Assembly: GCA_041946825.1 (NCBI GenBank)
Contig: JBHGBD010000016.1
Span: 56,848-120,847 of the forward strand
From: CAZTHM01 sp041946825
GTDB lineage: Bacteria; Acidobacteriota; Terriglobia; UBA7540
Direction: 5' to 3'
DNA: 64,000 nt
The translations under genes were made by a program, and so were the position numbers. Under the pieces are notes generated by a model, which was not told where the DNA came from, ran no database searches, and saw only the letters and a program-made list of their open reading frames with translations. The number at the start of each line of letters is the position of its first letter. Position 1 is the stretch's first letter. Shown piece after piece: positions 33,595 to 42,573 of this stretch.

Positions 33595-35334
33595 CTACGC
33601 CGCGCACTCGCCGCGGCCGAGCTTGAGTGAATAGGTCTCCTGGTCGCCCCAATCGATGAAGAGGTCGGATTCGTCCACGGTGGCCTCACTGAAAGGTTCC
33701 AGCTTGGCGATGAGTGCCGCGTCGGAAGTGCGCAGCGTCCAGGCGCGGAAGGTTTCGCCCGGCTGCCGGTCCTCTCGATAGAAATCCACCAGCGCGCGCA
33801 GCGCCTGCGGAATGTGCTTGGCGGGAAGCGGCGTCACCTGACGGCCGAAGAAAACGCCATCGCCGGAGACGCTTCCTCCCAACAGCAGTTGGTAATACGG
33901 CGCCTGCTTTTCGCCCACCTTGCGGGCGTTGCCGTAGAGCCCGATGTCGGCAATATGATGCTGGCCACAGGAATTCGGGCAGCCGCTGATCTTGATGCGA
34001 ATCTTCTGCAGCTCCGGATCGGTTTCGTTGGCGAATTCTTTGGCGAGCACATCCGCCAGAGTCAGCGAGCGCGTGATGCCGAGGTTGCAGGTTGTAGCGC
34101 CGGGGCAGCCGGTGACGTCGGCGATGGTGCGCGCGCCGGGCGTCGCCAAATCGATCGCCGCGAGGTCCTTGTAGATTTCTTTGGCGCGCTCGAGCGGCGC
34201 CCAGGGAATGACGAGGTCTTGGGAGATCGCGATGCGCACCGCGCTCAGCTTGTGCTTTTCGAGGAGGTCGGCGAGGCCGCGGAACTGGTTGACGATGATG
34301 TTTCCGGCGGGGAGCTTGATCCAGACGACTCCGTAGCCCGGTTGGCGCTGCGGCTGGATATTGTGGCGCGCCCAGCGCTCGTAGGCGGGCGAGGCGCCGT
34401 TGCCGGACGCCGCAGGAGGCTGGAGCTGCACGAGCGGCGGCTGGACGGGGGTGGGCTCGGTGCGGACCTCCGCCGGAGTTTGGACCGTGGCGCGCTTCTC
34501 GGCTACCAGGCTGCGAAATTCCTCGATGCCCTTGGCGCGCAGCACGAACTTCATGCGCGCCTTCAGCTTGTTCTTGTAATTGCCGTGCTCCTTGAAGACG
34601 CGCAGGATGGCTTCGATGGTGGGGATCAGCTCCTCTTCGGGAAGAAATTCCGTGAGGGTTGCCGCTTCGGTCGGCAAACTGCCCAGCCCGCCGCCCACCA
34701 GAACTTTAAAGCCGCGGTGCGCCGTGCCGTTGGAGCCGCGCACGCGCGCAATCAGGCCAACGTCGTGAATCCCCGCGGCCGCGCAATTGCCGTCGTCCTC
34801 ACAGCCTGAAAAAGCGATCTTGAATTTACGCGGCAGGTCGTGGAATTCGGGATGGCGCAGGAAGAAGCGCGTCGTTGCCAGCGCGTAAGGAGTGACGTCA
34901 AAACTCTCGGTCGAGCAGACTCCGGCGAGCGGGCAGGACGTGACGTTGCGCACCGTGTTGCCGCAAGCCTCGCGTGTGGTCAGTCCCGCGGCGGCGAGCC
35001 GGCGCATGATCGCCGGGACGTTCTCCATCTTCACGAAATGGAACTGGCAATTCTCACGCGTGGTAACGTGCCCGCGGCCCGTCGAGTAAGTCTCTGCGAT
35101 GTCTGCAAGCACGCGGAGCTGCTCCGGGTTAAGCACGCCCGAGGGGATTTTCACCCGCACCATCTGGAAGCCCGGCTGTCGCTGGCCGTAGATTCCATGC
35201 TTAAGGCGGAACGGGCGCAGTTGATCTTCGGTGATTTCGCCACGGCGGAGTTGCCCGATCCGGTCTTCGAAGATGCGGATTTCGTCTTCAATCGCCTCGG
35301 GCGTATGGCGGGCTTGGACTTCGGCTGTCAACAT
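33595..35334 (-). CDS. Siroheme nitrite/sulfite reductase, ferredoxin-type (probably assimilatory sulfite reductase)
   Basis: A 579-residue two-fold repeated reductase binding siroheme and a 4Fe-4S cluster. The cluster Cys residues of the C-terminal half are C410-x5-C416 and C452-x3-C456 (GCPGATTC, GCPNSCGQHH). The N-terminal half keeps GNTVRNVTSCPLAGVC and also carries C134, C140, C178 and C184. Motifs alone do not separate nitrite from sulfite reduction. The polycysteine attenuator upstream argues for a cysteine-biosynthetic role, hence sulfite. The ATG at 35334 has AGGAG eight bases ahead. Its siroheme could come from the CobA/HemD fusion at 25633. Confidence 0.92.
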   Translation of the reverse strand: MLTAEVQARHTPEAIEDEIRIFEDRIGQLRRGEITEDQLRPFRLKHGIYGQRQPGFQMVRVKIPSGVLNPEQLRVLADIAETYSTGRGHVTTRENCQFHFVKMENVPAIMRRLAAAGLTTREACGNTVRNVTSCPLAGVCSTESFDVTPYALATTRFFLRHPEFHDLPRKFKIAFSGCEDDGNCAAAGIHDVGLIARVRGSNGTAHRGFKVLVGGGLGSLPTEAATLTEFLPEEELIPTIEAILRVFKEHGNYKNKLKARMKFVLRAKGIEEFRSLVAEKRATVQTPAEVRTEPTPVQPPLVQLQPPAASGNGASPAYERWARHNIQPQRQPGYGVVWIKLPAGNIIVNQFRGLADLLEKHKLSAVRIAISQDLVIPWAPLERAKEIYKDLAAIDLATPGARTIADVTGCPGATTCNLGITRSLTLADVLAKEFANETDPELQKIRIKISGCPNSCGQHHIADIGLYGNARKVGEKQAPYYQLLLGGSVSGDGVFFGRQVTPLPAKHIPQALRALVDFYREDRQPGETFRAWTLRTSDAALIAKLEPFSEATVDESDLFIDWGDQETYSLKLGRGECAA

Positions 35335-35400
35335 TGGCTTGCTCCTATCGTTCCGGCCTCCCGATTCCATCGGGACAAGTTCGGCCGGCGCTACGGCGTG

Positions 35401-35447
35401 CACATAAAACAAAAAACCCACCGCCGGATTGGCTCCGACGGTGGGTT
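35401..35447 (-). terminator. Leader (attenuator) terminator before the siroheme reductase
   Basis: On the minus strand a 14-base-pair stem (35434-35447 with 35415-35428, one G-U pair) and a five-base loop are followed by TTTTTTGTTTT. It lies between the leader ORF and the reductase ATG at 35334, so it can only act as an attenuator. Its 5' arm can also pair with leader codons 19-22. Confidence 0.88.
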
Positions 35448-35471
35448 AGGATTAGTCCGATTCGCTAAGGG

Positions 35472-35549
35472 TTAGGCTATTCCTCCACACGTCGGCGCCG
35501 TGTTCTGACAACAACACATGGCCATTCCGACATGGAGGCAGCTACGCAT
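35472..35549 (-). CDS. Polycysteine leader peptide (cysteine attenuator)
   Basis: A 25-codon ORF from an ATG at 35549 to a TAA at 35472-35474. It begins MRSCLHVGMAMCCCQNT and contains five Cys: residues 4, 12, 13, 14 and 21, with three consecutive TGT codons. The predicted transcription start is only about six bases before the ATG, so it would be translated essentially without a leader. Polycysteine leaderless ORFs acting as cysteine-responsive attenuators are known from mycobacteria. Here the ORF is followed by a predicted antiterminator overlapping its codons 19-22 and by an intrinsic terminator before the reductase gene. Cys-tRNA shortage should stall ribosomes at codons 12-14 and allow read-through. 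The function is inferred, but the parts are all visible. Confidence 0.78.
   Translation of the reverse strand: MRSCLHVGMAMCCCQNTAPTCGGIA
35485..35495 (-). promoter_or_regulatory. Predicted antiterminator arm within the leader ORF
   Basis: The minus-strand segment CCGACGTGTGG (leader codons 19-22) can pair with CCACCGTCGG in the 5' arm of the terminator (35435-35444). That gives ten base pairs with one bulged U. The pairing is mutually exclusive with the terminator and would be blocked by a ribosome that finishes the leader ORF. Confidence 0.6.
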
Positions 35550-35561
35550 TAGCAGTCTCTA

Positions 35562-35590
35562 AGAATAGACGCGAAGTTGATGAATGTCAA
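35562..35590 (-). promoter_or_regulatory. Consensus sigma-70 promoter of the leader-reductase transcript
   Basis: A perfect TTGACA (35585-35590) and TATTCT (35562-35567) on the minus strand are separated by exactly 17 bases. The start site falls near 35555, five to seven bases before the leader ATG. Confidence 0.8.
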
Positions 35591-35850
35591 GGGCGATTTA
35601 GGTCGTCGGCACCATTAGGTATAGCTCCAGGGCAACTGCCAGACCCAATCCCGTCAAAAATGGACCGCAGATGATCCATCTTCCCAGACTAATACCTCGC
35701 AGATAAATCATGTGGTTACTATCGACTGGCGTTTCTTCCCTTGACAAGGACTGGACTACGACAAGCCCCAGTCCCATCGTCAGGCGCTCATCTTTCAAAA
35801 GCGCTCTTTTTCCCGGAGAACCGTTGTGTTATACCTATTGCCGAAACCCC
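35568..35850. other. Divergent intergenic region between the reductase leader and the giant kinase
   Basis: Apart from the leader promoter I see no firm feature. A minus-strand frame at 35598-35798 (66 codons from a TTG) ends in a hydrophobic segment but lacks a Shine-Dalgarno sequence and was not accepted. No clear promoter for the kinase gene was found. Confidence 0.5.
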
Positions 35851-38800
35851 ATGGCCATCGAAGTTCCGAAGATTCTCAAAGACCGATACGAGATCCGCGA
35901 GGTCCTTGGCAAGGGCGGGATGGGCGTGGTCTATAAGGCCTTCGACACGGTGGTAAAGCGCGAGGTAGCGCTGAAGACCATTCTCGACATTGCGGACCTG
36001 AAAGCCCTGGAGCTCTTCCACAAAGAATATGAGGTTCTGGCCTCGATCAGCCACCCGAACATCGTGGAGATCTTCGATCTGGGTGAGTTCGGCGAGGCGA
36101 ACGAGCCGGTCCCGTATTTCGTCATGCCGCTTCTGAGCGGGATGACGCTGGACCGAATCATCAAGACCGCCAGCCATCGCCTGACGGTCGAGCGGACGAT
36201 CGAGATCATCTCGCAGACTTGCCGCGGGTTGCAGGCGGCGCACGAGCGCGGACTGGTCCATCGCGATATGAAGCCCAGCAACATCCTCGTGATGGACGAC
36301 GACGCGGTGAAGATTATCGACTTCGGAGTCGTTCACAAGGCGGACGCGCAATCGACGAAGGGCTTGAAGGGAACTCTGCTCTACATGCCCCCCGAGCTGA
36401 TTGAGATGAAGCCGCCATCCGCCTTGTCGGATATCTTCTCGCTCGGCGTGGTGGCGTACGAGGCGCTGACGCAGCGGCGGCCCTTCGATCGCGCCAACCA
36501 GTACGAGATCATCCAGGCGGTGCGCAGCCATATTCCGCCGCCGGCTTCGGATTTCAACTCCGCGGTCAGCCAGACGGTCAGCCGGGTTATTCACAAGGCG
36601 ATGGCGAAGCAGCCTTACCATCGCTTCTCGACGGCGCGGGAGTTTGCGGAGACTTTGCAGAAAGCCCTCCGGGGCGAGACGATCGAAATCTTCGAACCCG
36701 CCAAAATCCAGCCGCGCATCCAGCGGGCGACCAAGGCTTTTGAACAGGGAGACTACCAGTTCGCGGACGAGATCCTGACCGAGCTTGGCGCCGAGGGGCA
36801 CATAGACCCGCAGATGTCGACTCTGCGCCGCCAACTGGACCAGGCGGTGCGGCAAAAGCGGGTCATTCAACTGCTCGAGAGCGCTCGGACACGCTTCGAG
36901 GAAAAGGAATATCCGCTGGCGTTGCAGAAGGTTGAAGAAGTCCTGCAACTGGAGCCCGACAACGCTTCGGCCCTTTCCCTGAAGAAGAACATCGAAGACG
37001 CGCGGACGGAGGAGAAGATCGAGGACTGGTTCCGCCTGGTCCACCAGCACATTGACAATCACGCCTACACCCACGCGCGGCGGGCGCTGGAGAATGTGCT
37101 GCAGCTTCGTCCTGCTGAAAGCCGTGCCCGCCAGCTTCTGGCCGAGGTCGGCCGGCTGGAATCCGAATACCTGGCATTGCGAGACGAGAAAGAGCAGCTT
37201 TATAAGGGCGCCGTGGACGCCTGGCAGAAGGGGGAAGTGAGTTCGGCGCTACTCAAGCTCGAACGCGCCCTGGAACTCGACCGCAAGGCGCCCGATACCG
37301 CCGTCCCGGAGCGCGGCGCCACCTACCAGAATTTCTACAACCAGGTTCGCTCCGAGCACGACGGCATCAACAACTCGTACGCGGAGGCGCGCAAGTGCCT
37401 GGCCGACGGGAATTTCGCGCGCGCGCTGGAAATCTGTAACGAGTACATGACGAAGTATCCCAGCCACGCGCTCTTCCAGTCCTTGAAGTTCGACGTCGAG
37501 GAGCAACAGCGCCAGGCGCTATCGCGCTACATCGCGGAGATCGACCGCCAGATCGAGGCGGAGCCCGACCTCGATAAGCGCGTGAACATTCTCAAAGAGG
37601 CCCTCAACCTCCACCCGGGCGAGCCACACTTCGAGCGTTCTCTGCGCATCATGCGCGAGAAGCGCGACCTGGTGAGCTCGATTGTCGCCAAGGCGCGGCT
37701 TTACGAAGAGCGCGGGCAGTTCAATGAAGCCCTGGGCCAGTGGGAAATCCTGCAGACGATCTACAGCCAGTACCCCGGCCTCAACTTCGAGACCGAGCGG
37801 CTGATCCAGCGCCGCGTGCAGCAGGCCCGGGAAGAGTCCAAAGCACGCGTGGTGACGCAGGTAGACCGGCAACTGCATCAGGACAATTTCGCCGCCGCTC
37901 TCGAACTACTCGAAAAGTCGAAGGCAGAGTTTCCCGACGATCCCGAGCTGGCGGAGTTGGAGAAGCAGGCCCGTCAGGGGCTGGAACGCACAGCAGAAGC
38001 ATTGAAGCTTCTCGAAAAGGGACAGGACCTGGTCAAAAAGCGCCGCCTGGAGGAGGCGACGGAGATATTCCGCAAGGCGCGCGAGCTCGACGAAAGCCAT
38101 TCCGCGATTCGGGCGGCGCTCGTGGACACACTGGCGGAGCGGGCGAGAGTGTCGCTCGAGAGCGACTGGAAGGCGGCCGAAGATCTCCTCGGCCAGGCGC
38201 TTGAACTGGACCCGGCGCATTCCCAGGCGAAAAGCCTGCGGACTCTCGCGCAGGACAAGAAGCGCGAGGAGTTCGTCAACCAGTGCGTTTCCCAAGCGCG
38301 GCAGTTGCAGGGGGCGGGAGACCTGGAGGGCGCCGCCAAGCAGGTCGAGCAGGGCTTGGCAACTTATCCCTATGAGCCGCGTTTCGCGCAGCTTCGCAGC
38401 ACGCTGGACCGTGAGTTGAAGGAAGCCAGACGCCGCGAGTTGCGCCGGAGCGATCTCGACGAAATGGGTCGCCTGGACCGCGCGGCAGAGAAGGCCGCTG
38501 ATGAAGCCGGGATCAAGTCGCTTTCGGACCAAGCCAAGTCGATTGTCGGGCGATATCCCGATGATCCCGAGTTCCGATCGGTCGCGGAAAGTATTGAGAG
38601 CCGGCTGGCCAGCGCGCAGTCGCGACTAGACCGGGAGAAAACCGGCCCGATTTTGTCACCTCCCGCGGTGCCGGCGCCCCCCGCCGAAGCCTCGGAGGTA
38701 AATGAAACGCTGATCTTCCGCGGGCCGATGATCCCGAAGGCTCCGAAGATTGAAAAGCCTCCGGGGGCCCCTCCGCCGGCCACACCTACTGAAGGGGGCG

Positions 38801-41466
38801 AGGTAGAAAGAACACTGATCTTCCGCGGGCAGAAGCTTACGACGCCTCCTGCCGCTCCGGCGAAGCCGCCGGAAGCTTCTCCCGCTGTGCCGCCAGGCGC
38901 GCCCGCGCCCCCGGCCGACGAGGGAGGCGGAACGCTCATTTTCCGCGGCCCCTTGATTTCCAAGACGCCCGCAGCGGAGTCGAAACCTACGGGGGCGGTG
39001 CCCGAGGCTCCTCCGACCCCGGCGCCTGCGAAAGAGGAAGTGGAAGAGACGCTGGTCTTCCGTGGACCCAAGATCTCCCAGCCGCCTGCACCCCCCCAGA
39101 AGCCGTCCGCGCCGGCAAAGGACGAAGTGGAAAGGACGCTGGTTTTTCGCGGGCCGAAGATTTCCAAGCCGCCCACGGCTCCTGAAAAACCCTCCGCGCC
39201 GCCCGTCTCGGGCAAGGCGCAACCGCCTGCGCCTTCCGAGTCGAAATCACTTCTTGAGACTGCCCCGGGAGTTGGAGGCTCGCCAGCGAGAGCAGCGGGG
39301 CCGGTAAAGCCCCCCACCCCGGCTCGCCCTGCAGCGCCGGCAGCGCCACGTCCTGCAAAGCCGGCCGGACCGCCGTCGGTGGAACCGCCTGCCGAAGCTG
39401 CCCCCTCCTTGCTGGAGAAGACGGTGGTTCGCGAGAAGGTTCCCAAGCTTCGGACCCCTCGACCCGAGCCGCCGACGGCTCCGGCCAAGGCCGAAACGGG
39501 ACCTTCGTCCGAGGAAACTCCCGGCAAGCCTTCCCGACTGCCGCTGATTGGCGGGGCCGTTGCGGCCGCTCTCGTGGTTATCGTGGCGGCCGTTGTGCTG
39601 GTCCCGCGCCTAAGGAAGTCAGGGGGGCCTTCCGGGCCTACGGTGGCTCTCGACGTCCGAACGACGCCGGCGGGCGCGAGCATCCGGGTCAATGACGAAG
39701 TTAAGGGAACCGCGAACCTTCGCCTGGATCTGTCACCGGGCACCTACAAAGTGGAGGCGCTTGCCGACGGCTATGAGAACGCTACGACGACCGTGGAGGT
39801 GAAGCTTGGCACTCCGGCGTCCGTGGACCTTACCCTGAAGCCTCTGGCGAACGTCTTGCGCGTGCTGACGGATTTGGACGCGGGGAAAGTGGAGCTGGAT
39901 GGCAACGCCGCGGGTGACTTGCAGTCGGGCCAGTTCATTTTCGACAAGGTCGCTCCAGGCCAGCACACGGTGAACGTCTCGGCGCGGCACGGGTCGGTTT
40001 CGTTCGCATTTGAGGCTGCCCAGGGCGCGGCCCCTCAGATAAGCGGCGCGGTGACGGCCAAAGAACTCAAAGCCGTCGTGATAACGAGCGTAGGGAATCA
40101 CGCCCGTCTGTACTGCAGTTACGGCCCCGTTGCCGCGTTGGTGGACGGCAAAGCGGTGGGAGACGCAGGGCCCGGGGGATTGGACCTCACGGATCTCTCT
40201 CGCGGGTCGCACGACCTGGCGCTGGGCACCGGGAGCGATCAACGGAAGATCGTGCTCGAGGTCACCGGCGCTCCAACCTTGACCGCCTATTTGAATTCCG
40301 ACCGCAATGTGGGCACCTTGGTCGTCGTAACCGGTGAGGACAACGCGCGCGTGTTGATTGACGGCAGGGAGTATCGACTTAAGACCAAGGGCGGTCAAGT
40401 GCGCATCCCCAACCTTGACATCAAGGCTTATTCGGTTCAGGTGGTGAAGGACGGGTTCCAGCCTGTGCCCCCGCAGCGGGTGGAGATTCGCAGAGGGGAA
40501 GAGACCAAACTGGAGTTCCGCTTAGCTCCGGTTCCCAGCGTGGCTTCGCTCTCGATACAAGGAGGGGCCGCGGGAACCCAGATTGTTCTGGACAGAACGG
40601 TGCTTGGCACGGTGTCACCGGACGGAACGTTCTCCGCCTCCAACATCAACCCCGGCGAGCATACGATCGAACTGCGGCGAGACCAGTACAGGCCCAAGCG
40701 TATCGCGCGGCGGTTCGGCGCCGGCGAGACCGTCCAGCTCTCCTCCGCCGACCTGGCGCTGGAAGCGGCGATGGGAGTTCTGCACCTGAGCCTCGCGCCG
40801 GCCGATAGCCAGGTGACTATCACTCGCGCCGGCGAGACTCAGGCGCGTCCGGTGACCGGGAACACACTGAATCTGCCCGAAGGCACCTACACGCTGGTTG
40901 CCAAGGCGACGAACTATGGATCACGGACCGAAACCGTCCGGCTGGCGAGCGGGGAAACCAAGAACGTTGATTTGCACCTGACCCGCGAGACCAGGACCGG
41001 GATGAGCGATTGGGAAAACCCGGATGCCTGGACGCGCGACGGGAATTGGTACGTCCGCAGGGGCGGAAACCTGGCTCTGTTCAAGGTTACTCCCACCGCC
41101 GGGCGGATTGTCTTTACAGCGGCATTGCGCAAGGGCCGCCGACTCCAGTGGGTGGTCGGCTCAACCGACGAGCGAAACTACATCCTCTTCCAGATGGACA
41201 AGAAGTTTTTCTACCGGAGCGAAGTCCGGAACGGGGCCGTGAATGAACTGCTCAAATCGCCGCTCAAGATCGAGCATAAGGGCTATGTGACCGTTCAAGT
41301 CCGGATTACGCCCACCAGCGTCTCCCACGAAGTCTACGATGGCAAAAGTTGGATTCCCCTCGATTCCTGGACGGAAGTTAACCACAATTTTGCTTCGGGA
41401 AAGTTCGGCTTCCTCGTTCCGGGAGGGGATGAAGTGGCTGTCTCCAACTTCGCATTCTACCCCTGA
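35851..41466 (+). CDS. Giant Ser/Thr protein kinase with TPR, phospho-motif-like linker repeats and PEGA domains
   Basis: A 1871-residue membrane kinase. The kinase domain (about 12-275) has GKGGMGVVYK, Lys42, VHRDMKPSN (Asp139) and DFG at Asp157, so it should be active. TPR-like and helical repeats occupy about 290-930. A Pro/Ala-rich linker (about 940-1225) carries five copies of a TL(I/V)FRG motif. One TM helix is at 1231-1253. Extracytoplasmic PEGA-type beta repeats run from about 1265 to 1710, followed by a beta-sandwich domain (about 1716-1871) that ends SNFAFYP. The ATG at 35851 is chosen from the N-terminus of the kinase fold. It probably couples envelope binding to cytoplasmic phosphorylation. 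Confidence 0.94.
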   Translation: MAIEVPKILKDRYEIREVLGKGGMGVVYKAFDTVVKREVALKTILDIADLKALELFHKEYEVLASISHPNIVEIFDLGEFGEANEPVPYFVMPLLSGMTLDRIIKTASHRLTVERTIEIISQTCRGLQAAHERGLVHRDMKPSNILVMDDDAVKIIDFGVVHKADAQSTKGLKGTLLYMPPELIEMKPPSALSDIFSLGVVAYEALTQRRPFDRANQYEIIQAVRSHIPPPASDFNSAVSQTVSRVIHKAMAKQPYHRFSTAREFAETLQKALRGETIEIFEPAKIQPRIQRATKAFEQGDYQFADEILTELGAEGHIDPQMSTLRRQLDQAVRQKRVIQLLESARTRFEEKEYPLALQKVEEVLQLEPDNASALSLKKNIEDARTEEKIEDWFRLVHQHIDNHAYTHARRALENVLQLRPAESRARQLLAEVGRLESEYLALRDEKEQLYKGAVDAWQKGEVSSALLKLERALELDRKAPDTAVPERGATYQNFYNQVRSEHDGINNSYAEARKCLADGNFARALEICNEYMTKYPSHALFQSLKFDVEEQQRQALSRYIAEIDRQIEAEPDLDKRVNILKEALNLHPGEPHFERSLRIMREKRDLVSSIVAKARLYEERGQFNEALGQWEILQTIYSQYPGLNFETERLIQRRVQQAREESKARVVTQVDRQLHQDNFAAALELLEKSKAEFPDDPELAELEKQARQGLERTAEALKLLEKGQDLVKKRRLEEATEIFRKARELDESHSAIRAALVDTLAERARVSLESDWKAAEDLLGQALELDPAHSQAKSLRTLAQDKKREEFVNQCVSQARQLQGAGDLEGAAKQVEQGLATYPYEPRFAQLRSTLDRELKEARRRELRRSDLDEMGRLDRAAEKAADEAGIKSLSDQAKSIVGRYPDDPEFRSVAESIESRLASAQSRLDREKTGPILSPPAVPAPPAEASEVNETLIFRGPMIPKAPKIEKPPGAPPPATPTEGGEVERTLIFRGQKLTTPPAAPAKPPEASPAVPPGAPAPPADEGGGTLIFRGPLISKTPAAESKPTGAVPEAPPTPAPAKEEVEETLVFRGPKISQPPAPPQKPSAPAKDEVERTLVFRGPKISKPPTAPEKPSAPPVSGKAQPPAPSESKSLLETAPGVGGSPARAAGPVKPPTPARPAAPAAPRPAKPAGPPSVEPPAEAAPSLLEKTVVREKVPKLRTPRPEPPTAPAKAETGPSSEETPGKPSRLPLIGGAVAAALVVIVAAVVLVPRLRKSGGPSGPTVALDVRTTPAGASIRVNDEVKGTANLRLDLSPGTYKVEALADGYENATTTVEVKLGTPASVDLTLKPLANVLRVLTDLDAGKVELDGNAAGDLQSGQFIFDKVAPGQHTVNVSARHGSVSFAFEAAQGAAPQISGAVTAKELKAVVITSVGNHARLYCSYGPVAALVDGKAVGDAGPGGLDLTDLSRGSHDLALGTGSDQRKIVLEVTGAPTLTAYLNSDRNVGTLVVVTGEDNARVLIDGREYRLKTKGGQVRIPNLDIKAYSVQVVKDGFQPVPPQRVEIRRGEETKLEFRLAPVPSVASLSIQGGAAGTQIVLDRTVLGTVSPDGTFSASNINPGEHTIELRRDQYRPKRIARRFGAGETVQLSSADLALEAAMGVLHLSLAPADSQVTITRAGETQARPVTGNTLNLPEGTYTLVAKATNYGSRTETVRLASGETKNVDLHLTRETRTGMSDWENPDAWTRDGNWYVRRGGNLALFKVTPTAGRIVFTAALRKGRRLQWVVGSTDERNYILFQMDKKFFYRSEVRNGAVNELLKSPLKIEHKGYVTVQVRITPTSVSHEVYDGKSWIPLDSWTEVNHNFASGKFGFLVPGGDEVAVSNFAFYP

Positions 41467-41717
41467 GGGCGCGGTCGTTAACATCCCTGTCAGCTTGTGT
41501 CCCAGCAGATTCAATTCATTGTCACCAACCGATGGGCTTGCGGTATACTGGCCGTGGGATGAGTTGGCTGGCATCATCTCTCCAGCCGAACGAGGCAGAG
41601 GTTGCTAGATTGACGGAAGGTTCGAGACTTGGAGACCCTGGATCGTCCCCCTCGCAGTGAATTCCGCAAGGCCGGCACCAGCCGAAGGTTTGACCGCGTG
41701 CTCCCGGCACCGCGCCC

Positions 41718-42566
41718 ATGAGCAACGAGACAGTTTCACAGGCGGAACAGGTTAGGAGACGCAGCCAGCGTCTCATGCTTCGTATCCCCATTGAGGTTGC
41801 GGGGAAAGGGCCCGATGGCGTTCCGTTCAGGGAGAAGGCATACACGTTGAACGTGAACCGTCACGGCGCCGCCATCACGCTGGTAACTCCGGTCCGCGTG
41901 AATACCGTCCTCACCATCACCAATCTAACCAGCTCGATATCCGCCCCTTTTACGGTGGTCAACCGCGTCGAGAAGTCCACGACCGGAGTCCCGGAATGGG
42001 GTGTCGAGAGTCTCGGATTGGACGCGAACTTCTGGGGGATTTCTTTCCCGGACGATTCCCCGAATGCGGCGGCGGGCGAAAGCGTCGAGGTAATCCTGGA
42101 GTGCCAGCGCTGCCATTCCCGGCTTGCGGGCCGAATTCCGGCCGAACAGTTCAAGAGCCTGTCGGGGCAGCCGCTTCACAAACGGTCGTGTGCCAAGTGC
42201 GCGGGAACGACGGATTGGACCCTTAGCCTGAGCCGCAGCGATTCGCGGGAGGCAACGGTCTCGCGGCCCGGCGGTCCGCCTTCACCGGCCGCGGCAGGAC
42301 TCGATCAGCGCCGCAGCAATCGCGTGAACATCAAATTGCCCGTCCGCGTCCGGTTGGAAGATGTGGGCGAAACGGAAAACATCTCCAAGACCGGAGTCTG
42401 TTTTACAACCACGCTCGAGATGATGATCGGGGACCGCGTCCGGCTGACGGTTGGGTACTCGCCCGGCAGCGACGCGAAAGAAGTGAGCGCGCGAATCGTC
42501 TGGAAAAAGCGCGCGGCAGGAGAAAAGCGGGCATTCTACGGGGCGGAACTGCTGGAAAACGATTGA
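41718..42566 (+). CDS. PilZ - zinc ribbon - PilZ protein (paralogue of the protein at 30653)
   Basis: A 282-residue protein. The first PilZ-like part begins RRRSQRLMLRIPIEV and has LNVNRHGAAI. Two CxxC pairs follow, Cys129/132 and Cys158/161, the same 29-residue spacing as in the paralogue. The second PilZ (about 195-280) has DQRRSNRVNIKLP and NISKTGVCF. It lies 251 bases downstream of the kinase gene. TTGTCA (41519) and TATACT (41544) with 19-base spacing are a weak promoter. It is a likely c-di-GMP effector. Confidence 0.85.
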   Translation: MSNETVSQAEQVRRRSQRLMLRIPIEVAGKGPDGVPFREKAYTLNVNRHGAAITLVTPVRVNTVLTITNLTSSISAPFTVVNRVEKSTTGVPEWGVESLGLDANFWGISFPDDSPNAAAGESVEVILECQRCHSRLAGRIPAEQFKSLSGQPLHKRSCAKCAGTTDWTLSLSRSDSREATVSRPGGPPSPAAAGLDQRRSNRVNIKLPVRVRLEDVGETENISKTGVCFTTTLEMMIGDRVRLTVGYSPGSDAKEVSARIVWKKRAAGEKRAFYGAELLEND

Positions 42567-42573
42567 CCCTGAT

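Noticed and set aside
33595..35334. Assignment as a nitrite reductase in a nitrate assimilation operon
   Set aside because: No nitrate transporter or nitrate reductase gene is adjacent, and the polycysteine leader points to sulfur metabolism; motifs alone are ambiguous.
35598..35798. Small minus-strand frame of 66 codons ending in a hydrophobic segment
   Set aside because: It needs a TTG start without a Shine-Dalgarno sequence, overlaps the region opposite the kinase upstream sequence, and shows no family features.
38370..39743. 457-codon minus-strand frame opposite the kinase linker
   Set aside because: Product is low-complexity Gly/Ser/Ala, the expected complement of a Pro/Ala-rich coding region.
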